A stretch of DNA of 60,000 nucleotides from the NCBI GenBank assembly GCA_950295325.1, contig OX485805.1:5148501-5208500 (forward strand). The letters run 5' to 3'. Source of the stretch: Polytrichum commune. Lineage: Eukaryota > Streptophyta > Polytrichopsida > Polytrichales > Polytrichaceae. A program made the translations under genes and the position numbers. The notes below the pieces were generated by a model, which was not told where the DNA came from, searched no databases, and saw nothing but the letters and a program-made list of their open reading frames with translations. Of this stretch, positions 11,981 through 21,723 are shown piece by piece; the stretch's first letter is position 1; every line of letters begins with the position of its first letter.

Positions 11981-13484
11981 CACTACAGGAATTGCAGTTT
12001 ATTACCATTGGGTCTCTGCCACTAGATCGGTTTGAAATCTATGAATAAGGATTGGAATCTACTATTGCACTAGATCATGAAACCATCTAGCTACACTCAT
12101 CATCCGATTAGTGTGTGTTAATATTCAGATTTATGCAATGCAATCTAGGGGGGGAGGCAACTGGCGAAAATGTAGAAAACCATGTGCGAGAAAATGTAGG
12201 GTGGATTTTATTCAAGACACATAATTTTTACATTTTCCTTAGATATAAAATAGCGTCCTCTAAATGTGAATTTGGAAATTATATATGATATACGGTGTGG
12301 AGTAAGTTGTGGTATTTTTATTCATTTAGATGTAAAGTAGCATAAATAGAATTAAGTTTAGATTTTATTCTTTTATAGGTTCAACATAATCATCTGCCAT
12401 TAGTGGCACTAGATGAGAAATAGGCAAAATCTATGTGGACATGTGGATGGATTGGTTGAAATGGTCACCTTTGGATGAAAAATATCATCATCTGACAATG
12501 AAAGGGTTGGCTAACTTATTTAAGGTATCCTGGGGGGTTCAAGAATCATACGCAATATGCTATAGTTTATAATATGAAGGTTGTATGTGTGTAATGTGCA
12601 GAGTAATAGCTATCCAGTGCAATGTATCCATAGTACACTATATGCGTAATCTATGTGCAGATTGTTCACACGAAATTTTTACAACTTATAAATAAGATAG
12701 GGTGATTATATTAATGCAACTCCAAAATTTTATATATGATGATAGGATGTTAGAAATTACCATCCATTAGAAAATTTAGCTATTTATAGGGTGGAAAATA
12801 TTCAACGAAGGGAAGTAAATACCCCCATTAAATAGGGGGTTCTCACATGTGTATACATAAATCCAGTGTATGTTCACCCCCTGTGAGTGTAATAGATTGT
12901 TTAGATATTATAAATCATGAATGACTTTGCTTGGTAGAATATTACAGACTCATTAAATAGTTATAGCATTGCGTAAGTCCAAGTAGTAACACTCAGTTTT
13001 TGGGATAATCAATGTACTACACTAAATATATCAAATAGTGAGTGTGGGAAAATAGTGGAGGACCGGTGATAATAAATTCCTTTACCCTATGAATTAGTGC
13101 CACCAACAAATCTTAGACCTAAGACTAGGAAGCATTGTTCATCGCAGCACTTGGCATGAAAGTATCTACACTTGACACTAATCACAAAATGTATTGGCAC
13201 TTGGCACTAATCACAAAATGTATTAGCACTTGGCATTATTCATTGACAAGCATGTGGCATGCACTAATCACAAGCACGCATCAATTTTCTTGAAATCTAT
13301 GGTAAATGAGCATAGAATTTACTGTAGTCATGAATTTTGTGTCACTCAATAGCAACTTAACCCTCGATAATTTTGAAATTTGGTTACATTATGCGCGTGA
13401 CTTGAATTAGTACCACCCTCACCAATTAGTATATTAAGTGCAGTGAAAGAGAACCAGTGATAAAGAACTGCGATTCCCATAGTG
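11981..13484. mobile_element. CACTA-type (CMC/EnSpm) non-autonomous element
   Basis: The left end begins CACTACAGGAATTGCAGTT. The right end on the opposite strand begins CACTATGGGAATCGCAGTT. Similarity continues imperfectly for about 45 bases. Both ends are flanked by TAT (11978-11980 and 13485-13487), the 3-bp target duplication expected of this superfamily. Subterminal CACTA-containing motifs are abundant, including a tandem CACTAATCACAA module at about 13170-13280 and a second end-like stretch near 13064-13104. There is no transposase ORF, so it would need an enzyme from elsewhere. Confidence 0.78.
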
Positions 13485-13627
13485 TATAAATTGCTTGGTA
13501 AAAAGTGAAACTCTTTGTGACACATAACTCCAAATGGTAAACCACACTAGTAGGTGATATGATTGATATATAGCAATGCTGAGCTACTTGATACGTAAAC
13601 ACTTTGGCATCAAACTTGCATCGCCAT

Positions 13628-15157
13628 CAGTGCTCAAAATTGAAGCCCTCATATGAATTTCGTTTTGAAGGGCTCTGAAATTTCAGCATTGCAATTGAAG
13701 GGCATATCTAAATCTAGGACGTCAATGGAAAATTTTCAAAGAAATATAAAATTTATATTAAAATTATGCATGACTTGCATGGTACATGCTTCTAGTACAA
13801 TGAAATAATGAAGAATCAATCATCTAACTCCACCTCTTGAAGTGACAATGCCCTACGCTTGTTGGTTACTCTAGCGGTTTTCCAAGTGTCAAAAATGCCA
13901 TTCCAATCCATGAATTCAACTCCCAAACTATTTAGGCTAACCCTCATCAATGCATCAAGTGTGTCAAGGTTTAGGCATGTTCTCCTTTCGCTCTTAACCC
14001 AATTCTGCTTTGAAAAACCACGCTCACAAACAGCAGTGCTAGTAGGGATCACAAGTATGGCTTGCCATAGCGACATTAGGGTTGGCCAATTGATCTTAAA
14101 CTCTCGGTCACGGCCACATGTGTATTGAAAGAAGATAGCAAAAACAGCAACGGTGTCATTCATGAGGTGAAAAATGACTGATTTTGTGAATGGGTATACA
14201 CATCTTGCAGTGTAACTGTGATCAAAAGAAACTCACAAATTCAAGGTTGTCACTGCTTGGAATCGACAGCTTCGCCTTCTCTATATCCCGCACCCCAGCT
14301 CGCACCTCAAAACCCTGTCCAAGCATCCGTGCAGAACTTTTAGGAAGTCGAGATACACAAAGAATTTTTACACCTTTACACGCATAGCTGATCTGAGCCC
14401 TAAGTGTTAGATATAACAAAGAGATTGAATTTGAGGAACACATGCATACCTAGTTCGACCTCTCATCATGTGTCGTAGCTCTGAGAGCAAATCCAGAACT
14501 AGTTGGCCATTGGTAAATTCTGTGATGAGCAACCTCACAAAACACTGAACTCCAACCTCCTTACATGTCCAGCAGGCTGAGGGTGGGAATATCTTCGAGT
14601 AATGGACAACAACCAACAAAATCCACAAAGAGGGAGATGTTATGTTGTGTACATATAGTCTAATGTAAGCAAATTTGAGGAATAGCAGCTTAGATTGTCA
14701 CCTTGTCTGAAGTGGGATTGTGTTCTTGATAACTCATTGCTAATGTGAAATTTGAGTGAAATGGCAGCTGCCACAAACTGTTCTCCAAGCACTTCACATG
14801 TGTGCGCGTAGAGTACCGAAGTTTGCAATCACGAATTAAGCGTACCTTGATTCAAGCTGCCATGATCTCCTTCAACAACTGAGCAACTGTCCAGGTGAGT
14901 TTAGGGTGTAGAGTTTTGGGTTTTGAGTTTTAGGGTAAGCTGCACCGAACAGTGAGATGATGAACGAACAGATGAACAGTATGCACCAAACAGTGAGATG
15001 ATGAACAGTACTTGAAGGGCACTATTTATCCAGCACTTCAAGTGAAGGGAGCACTTAGACATGAGGATTATGTTTTGAAGGGCTGTTTTCCTTGAGGTAT
15101 TTTTTGAAGCCCCAAAACCCATTTGAAGGGCACTGAAGACTTCAATTTTGAGCACTG
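13628..15157 (-). mobile_element. hAT element with intact ends and 8-bp target duplication
   Basis: Both ends carry the terminal inverted repeat CAGTGCTCAAAATTGAAG. The element is flanked by a perfect 8-bp duplication, ATCGCCAT, at 13620-13627 and 15158-15165. A subterminal GAAGGGC motif is repeated on both sides, which is typical of hAT transposase-binding regions. Inside, on the minus strand, lies the end of a transposase ORF. At 1530 bp it is shorter than an autonomous hAT, so it is most likely an internally deleted or decayed copy. Confidence 0.88.
13816..14163 (-). pseudogene. hAT transposase C-terminal dimerisation domain
   Basis: The 115-codon ORF reads WPTLMSLWQAILVIPTSTAV, then CERGFSKQNWVKS and LDALMRVSL. 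This is the hAT C-terminal dimerisation signature, close to the ZNF862-like subgroup. It lacks the catalytic core. Upstream coding exons may be present in the short ORFs between 14222 and 14828, but I cannot join them with confidence. It sits inside the TIR-bounded element at 13628-15157. Confidence 0.8.
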
Positions 15158-15165
15158 ATCGCCAT

Positions 15166-15996
15166 CTCGCCCAATATATTGATGCAAAGTACCTTTGGAT
15201 GTAGATACAAAAAGGACCTTGTTCTTTTGCCAGTGCCTTAAGAGTGTTCAGCTTTGTTGAGATGGCGCGTGAGTCAATCCTTGGGAAGACATTGGTATGT
15301 TTAGAGTCTCCAGGACCCCACCATCCAACTAGCATTGATTGCATGGATAAAAAGTGTCCACAACACTGATGCTGCTGGAGAATGGGGTCCACCCACGAAC
15401 CCATTTGGACTTTTCTGCTCGGACTTTACCATCTTCCAAGAAACACAGTATTCTATGCTGACCCAGCATCGTCAACATCTTAGTTCAGTATGTAGACATC
15501 TTGACACAGTGCAGATTTCTTCTACAGCTCAATCGTTGCTTCAGAGCCTGCCATTTCTTGTTTGCATCATTCCCCTCAGATCGGATGTTGTCTTGGCCGC
15601 CGCTGCTCATAAGAATGACAAGGTTTTGGCGCAGTGTCTGCCTGCAAATTAATACATGCTGTTTGTAGACTGCATTTTAGTTCTGTCCTCATTGCTACAC
15701 ACGAGCACTTCAGGTTGCAACTGGTGCAAGTTCACTACTCTGGAATGTTTTAGAGGTGAAAGGTGAACTTGTGTAGACCCAAGTATGAAAAGTGAAATCT
15801 TTCACTTCCTGATTATCTCGTGTGTGTGTGTCACATGTGCAGATATGGCCACAGACTAAGTTAAGTTACATCTTTGTGGCGCATAGAAGGTGTCAAGTTT
15901 CACATTTGTTGGTCGATTGTTAAATCCGAGTGTCACATATTCCAGATTATTATTTGTCTTGGGGCCACGTGTCAATGAAATAGACATCTAGTCCAC
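15166..15996 (+). promoter_or_regulatory. Upstream region of the LRR gene with a G-box
   Basis: No gene is seen. The interval separates the hAT element from the LRR gene and is the probable promoter and 5' leader. A G-box/ABRE-like CCACGTGTC lies at 15965-15973, about 25 bases before the start codon. That position is unusually close for a promoter element. No clear TATA box was identified. Confidence 0.35.
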
Positions 15997-18600
15997 ATGG
16001 CAACACAGTGCAGGCCATTCAAGAGTTCTACATTCCAGCTCTTCGTTATCTACACAGGACTTGCAACTTCTATTTCCACCACATTGTATGTGCTTCTGAG
16101 CATCTCGGGTTATGGTAGTCTAACAGAAGGGAAAATCTCGTGCAGTATTGGTGGCGTCTTCAGACAGGTGGTACTCGCACAGGAGCGGCATGGAGTTTAT
16201 GTCACATCAGATGTGATTGAAGACCAGCTGCAGGAAGGTAAAACGAGGCATGATGGGCATGTCCGGGAATTAATAAGCAGGCAACTTGTGCAGACACATG
16301 TGAGCTCAGGAGACAGAGAGGTGCTGCTAGCAATCAAGGAGGTTCTCGATCCCACTGGAGTTCTGTCATCGAGCTGGGACAATACGAGCTACAACAATTT
16401 TTGCACATGGATGGGTGTCACTTGCGACCAGAGTACGAATCGTGTGGTGGCGCTCAACCTCACTGGTGTATCTCTGCATGGAAAGCTTCCGAACTTTATT
16501 TGCAACCTCACCCAACTTGGTAATCTTTCTCTCTCTTATACCAACATTTCGGGTAATGTGCCCTTTGAACTCGGTGATTGCAAGGAGCTCGCTTACCTTC
16601 ATGTGGACAACAATAGGCTTACTGGGTCGGTGCCTCGGGAACTTGGCCAACTACAGAAACTTAAAGATATTTACATCTTCAACAACAGTTTGACAGGAAG
16701 CATCCCAGAGGAGCTTGGCAACTGCTCAAATCTTACAGCGCTCAATCTATCTAGGAACAAACTGGGTGGACCTATTCCGCGAGCCTTGGGGAATTGTAGC
16801 CAGCTTGAATGGATAAAGCTAACGAATACCAGCATGAATGGAACTCTACCGGAGGAGCTGGGGAGGCTGAGCCATCTGATCGGACTTTATTTGGCGCAAA
16901 ATTCGTTTTCCGGGTCCATTCCAGCAAGTTTTGGGGGAATGGCGAAACTTCAATATTTAAATTTGTACCAAAACCAACTCAATGGCAGTATTCCTACCGC
17001 TCTCGGAAATCTGTCCTCCTTAGAGTACTTGCAACTACAACAGAATAATCTCAGTGGCACTATTCCTCCAGAGTTAGGGTATCTGTCTTCCTTGAAAAGC
17101 TTGCAACTATACAACAACAACCTGGAGGGAAGTTTTCCTTCCCTGACCAACTGCAAGCTACTCGCCTACCTCGACCTCAGATACAACTCAATCGCAGGCA
17201 CCATACCTGAAAATCTACCAACCTCACTGATACAAGTCTTTCTGACAAACAACAGTTTGGAGGGACAAATTCCTGCCTCACTTGGAAATTGTAGTATGTT
17301 GGAGCTCTTGTATCTTGACAACAACGACCTCACCGGCAACATACCTGCGGAGCTAGGATCGTTGGTGAGCTTGATGCAGCTTTCTTTGGGTTACAACAAT
17401 CTAGAGGGGAGCATCCCTGGGAGGCTCACAGGAAACTTGCGAAGCCTGGAATTTATAGATGTTTCAAACAACCGGTTGAGTGGAAGCATTCCTCCTTTTG
17501 GAAATTGTTCTTCTCTTTCTCTCCTGTATGCCTCAAACAACAATCTCACAGGTAGCATTCCAAGCTCCTTGAGCAAGTGCACTAACCTCCAATTTTTCCA
17601 GTTGACGGACAACCGTTTAACTGGCAGCATTCCTGAGGAGATGGGTGTCTCCAATACAGCCCTCAATGCCTTAGTGCTCAAAGACAATATGCTTGACGGT
17701 GAAATCCCAGCGTCCTTCCTCAATCTGAGTAGCCTTCAGACCTTAGATTTGAGTAATAACCGTTTCCAGGGAGAGTTACCTTGGGGTTCAGCTAATGCGG
17801 CGTTTCCATTGCTTCGTATCCTTAACATTGCAAACAACACCTTGAGTGGAGCTTTGCCTTCGTGGCTATGGGCGTTACCAGAGGTCCAAATCTTAGATTT
17901 GTCTCACAACCAATTCAACGGAGCCATCTCACGGAACCTCTCCCTCCTCCAAGCATATTGCACAGACCCGACGTCCACAAATAAGAGCAGTCTTGTCACA
18001 TATGATGGCTTCGAACTCATCATCAAGAATGGATCTTATAGTTTCAGCTACCTTTCCAAGTGGCAAACATCCCTAGACCTGTCCCACAACAACCTTGGAG
18101 GAAGCTTACCTGCAGACCTTGAGAGCTTGATAGGGTTATACAGCTTGAATCTGGCACACAACAATTTCACAGGGAACATTCCTAAAACGGTTGCGCAGAT
18201 GAAATCTCTGGAGGCAATGGATCTGTCTCACAATACTCTCAATGGTAGCATCCCTCAAGAGCTTGGTAACCTTAATTTTCTGGATTACCTGGACCTCTCT
18301 TATAATAATTTGTCAGGGTCGATTCCAACATCCGGTAACTTCAACACGCGATATCCAGCTGCAGACTTTCAAGGAAATCCTTTGCTCTGTGGATATCCCT
18401 TAACAGCATGCACTCAAGGGAATGGTGACAATGGCCCGACTTCCCAAGATAATGGAAGTGGTTGGTTTTCCAATAATGTGTCTGCTCCTGGATTTGCCTT
18501 GGGGACATTCATCGGTTTCGTCTCTATGATGATGGCTTCGACACTGTGGAAGCCTGCAAGGCAACGAATGATCCCGTTGAAGATGAGACAAGGCCTCTGA
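15997..18600 (+). CDS. LRR receptor-like protein, no kinase domain
   Basis: This single-exon ORF of 867 aa has the layout of a plant LRR receptor-like protein. Residues 12-40 are hydrophobic and may be a signal sequence or anchor. An unusual stretch follows before the LRR cap, which begins around residue 103 and contains FCTWMGVTC. Plant-type LRRs (consensus NxLxGxIPxxLGxL) run to about residue 640. A non-LRR island with YDGFELIIKNGSYSF lies at about 645-697, then four more LRRs and the end cap GNPLLCGYPL. A membrane segment at about 828-850 is followed by a short basic tail with no kinase. Such proteins sense extracellular ligands and signal through partner kinases such as SOBIR1/BAK1-type (family knowledge). 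The ligand is unknown. The N-terminal extension of about 60-100 residues is longer than usual, so the true start could be different. Confidence 0.9.
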   Translation: MATQCRPFKSSTFQLFVIYTGLATSISTTLYVLLSISGYGSLTEGKISCSIGGVFRQVVLAQERHGVYVTSDVIEDQLQEGKTRHDGHVRELISRQLVQTHVSSGDREVLLAIKEVLDPTGVLSSSWDNTSYNNFCTWMGVTCDQSTNRVVALNLTGVSLHGKLPNFICNLTQLGNLSLSYTNISGNVPFELGDCKELAYLHVDNNRLTGSVPRELGQLQKLKDIYIFNNSLTGSIPEELGNCSNLTALNLSRNKLGGPIPRALGNCSQLEWIKLTNTSMNGTLPEELGRLSHLIGLYLAQNSFSGSIPASFGGMAKLQYLNLYQNQLNGSIPTALGNLSSLEYLQLQQNNLSGTIPPELGYLSSLKSLQLYNNNLEGSFPSLTNCKLLAYLDLRYNSIAGTIPENLPTSLIQVFLTNNSLEGQIPASLGNCSMLELLYLDNNDLTGNIPAELGSLVSLMQLSLGYNNLEGSIPGRLTGNLRSLEFIDVSNNRLSGSIPPFGNCSSLSLLYASNNNLTGSIPSSLSKCTNLQFFQLTDNRLTGSIPEEMGVSNTALNALVLKDNMLDGEIPASFLNLSSLQTLDLSNNRFQGELPWGSANAAFPLLRILNIANNTLSGALPSWLWALPEVQILDLSHNQFNGAISRNLSLLQAYCTDPTSTNKSSLVTYDGFELIIKNGSYSFSYLSKWQTSLDLSHNNLGGSLPADLESLIGLYSLNLAHNNFTGNIPKTVAQMKSLEAMDLSHNTLNGSIPQELGNLNFLDYLDLSYNNLSGSIPTSGNFNTRYPAADFQGNPLLCGYPLTACTQGNGDNGPTSQDNGSGWFSNNVSAPGFALGTFIGFVSMMMASTLWKPARQRMIPLKMRQGL

Positions 18601-21600
18601 CATTCTTGCCAGACCTGCGATTTTCAATCTTAAACTCCTAGAAGCCTGTCCATATTGAATTACTGCGAGATTAAACGTGTACAGACGATCAATGTTCGCG
18701 AGAGGCAAATTCCATTACCAACTAGAACTCAAAGCAGGTGATCTTTCCAGGATTGTACATTTACTGCTTGAAGTTGTAGCATTTCCTGAGTAAATAGTAT
18801 ATACTTTGAATTCAGGGACTTTGAAGTTGTGTTTGCCCTTGTGGAATAGATTTCCTTACAAGTGGATGTACTAAATTCACAGTAGAATGTGTTCATCAGG
18901 TCCCGCTGGTCATTGAAATGTTACAAAATTTTAGATGACAGGTGTTTACAGAAATTTCTACCACGAACACTTCAGAAATGCTGAATCCTTATAGATTGGG
19001 AGAGGTGATGTTAAAAGTATGCAGGTGTGAAGTGGCTCGCGTCAATTTTCATGTACTCCAACGTCTATCAGTCGAATTTCGCAACGGAAGTTCTGTTGCA
19101 TGAGCAAGTCAATGACGAAGCATCAACAAAAATGGAATTGAAAATTGGACTTCCCTTGTTTTAGTTATGATTATTGAAAGTGCATGTGTGTTGATTCTCT
19201 GAATGAATGTTACTTGGGTCCTTCCAAACACTTTAGTGTTGACCATTGAGTGTAGACTGATTGATAAATTTTGAGCACGTACTAGTATGATCTCTTTTAT
19301 GCACATGTCTTGTTGGGTTTTGTTCTTAGATCTAACTTGCCCACATAAAGTATCACTCAAATGCTAGTTGTTTGATCACGATAAATGACCGAAAAGGGTT
19401 GTGTAGCTTAGTGCATTAAATTTGATACAAACAATATCACTACACTATATAAATGATTCGTTGTAGCATCAAAATTGATGACTACATGCCATGTTAATTT
19501 CAGTGACCTTCATGACTTGTCCTATGGCAACACTTGTCCCCATACCACCTTCTCTAATTGGTACTCAACAATTGCAAGATCATTCACGTGGGTCAATGAT
19601 GAATAGTGTGGGCAACACTAAATGTTTAGATGTATAGTGTATGAATATGTGTGACTCTTACATAAGGATAGTTTACTCGCTTGGGACTCACATGGCCTAC
19701 GTTAGATGTCTTGATGCTCTTTGAGCTAGCCCTCCACCATTCTTACCAAAGTGGTAGGTGTCTAGTAAAAACTTGCCCTTTACGGATATGTAGACTGTAG
19801 TTAATTTATCTCAATTGGGCTCTACTAGATTTCTTTGGGGACCGCCCCTTATGCTAATTCCAAAGTCGAATCAACTCCCAATCAACTAAAGGATAGTATT
19901 TGGTGTTATATTTCAAATCCGGAAGTCACTCAATCTTTTTTATTTAATTGTATTACAATTTTATAGTTTTCTCTAAGGGTTAAGAATATATATTTATATA
20001 AATCTTGTAGACAAGATTGCTATTGTTGAGTTTATGATAATATGTGGGAAACGTAGTGATTATTCATAATTGCTTGTCTTGCATGTGCATGTGTTACCTT
20101 GTGAGTAGTAGGCAATAAGCAGTGAGTGATTAGTGATAACTTGTGAGCGGTGAGGAAGAGAAAATAATTGGTAATGTTTCCACTTGTATCCTATAACCAT
20201 GGTATTTTGGCATGAAGAATAAAAAATTTAAGGTTTAGTAAAAAGAAGGGTGGGGAGTATAAACAACATGAATGCTAGATTGTACGTAGTGAGAAATGAG
20301 CATTGTGTAATGAACAATGAGAAAAGAACAATATGTACATGTCTATGGGCATACATGTATATATCATATATAGATTTATCATATATAGATTTTCATAGTT
20401 GTATTGCATGCCCTATGACACCTTAGTAATGATTATCATTCACATTCATAGTATGAACAACTTAAAAAATGAAACAAAACATATTGCAAAGGATACTTAA
20501 TTTTGTAATAGGTCAATGATATAACACAAACATAGAGAGTGCAAAGAAGATAGAATTGGACACAAAATATTTGTAACTCCAAGGCATAGCATAAGTGAAT
20601 GTATATTAAAAAAATTATACCAATAATGAAACCTTTCGTAATAACAATTGAGCACGTGCTAACAAAAAACTATCCATCATTATAATTTGTTGTGATGAAT
20701 GTTGAACATGATTCGGTCTCTAACTCTATGAATTTAAAACCCATTGAGCATAATGTCTTGTTTTTCTATGCATTAAAGGGGAAGGTTGAACAGCAAGAAC
20801 GGAAGTTATAGTCTCAACATAGATAGGGGCCTCATGGGGGTGGTGGACTTGCTTAAAATCTTGGATCTTAAAAAAGGACACCAAAGTCGGTGACATTGTG
20901 GTATCACATTGTTGGCACGTGTGAAAATAATTGTTTTGATAATTATTCATCACTCCATAAGAATTCAAGAATTTACGTATATAATAAGGTTAAAAAAAAT
21001 CACAAAACCAACCATACGAAGCATTCAAAGAAAAAAATACAAGAAAAACTTACTCACAAAATAGATTGATGGCCTCGCGATTAAGAAATGGAAATTCATC
21101 TGAATCTTCATAATTGGTGTCTTCTGCAAAAGCTAAAGGGGGTTATATAATCAAAGGCTTCAAGATAGAATCAAAAGCATTTTCGTCATCTTCCAATCCT
21201 AAGAGGTAAAGCTTCAAAGTGCGGCAAGCATGAATGAAGGTTCTTATCAAATAGATAATACATAATTATGAAGAGAACAATCAATGAGAACATGTTAATT
21301 GGTATTGAGATCATATTAAAGATAAAATGTGTAAGATGATCACTTAAAAAATTGTGGCATCAAAGGATCTATCAATCACTAGCTGAAAAACAAAGTCAAA
21401 GGCACCCTATAACAAGGATTTGGTGTGGCCAGGAAAGGGGTAAGAGAACGGGTTCAGCACCAAGAACCCAAATTTTCACATGCAAGAAGTCTCCATACTT
21501 CAAGCCCTAGCTACTACAGAAGATTGAGTGCTCAAAAAATGATGCGCTCTATTTTGATCTATAAACACTTTGAAATACTCCCCTGTGCACACAAAAAAAC

Positions 21601-21622
21601 ATCTCCTCAATAGGTCAAGCAT
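18601..21622. other. Intergenic DNA between LRR gene and tandem kinase
   Basis: No gene is recognised. The first few hundred bases are probably the 3' UTR of the LRR gene. A segment around 19255-19420 resembles parts of 43150-43290 and 51800-51930 and appears to be a worn dispersed repeat. The remaining ORFs are short and show no family features. Confidence 0.4.
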
Positions 21623-21723
21623 GACATGTGCGATCCAGCAGATCAAACGTTCTACATTGTAAGATTTGCAAAAGTTTTCAATGCAGTATATTGCTGCAAA
21701 AGTGTGTGAATGTGATAAGAGTT

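Noticed and set aside
15335-15652. 105-codon ORF upstream of the LRR gene
   Set aside because: No domain pattern; it lies in the probable leader or promoter and is likely chance.
19437-19620. CACTACACTATATAAATGAT as a CACTA terminus
   Set aside because: No matching inverted end or 3-bp duplication was found downstream.
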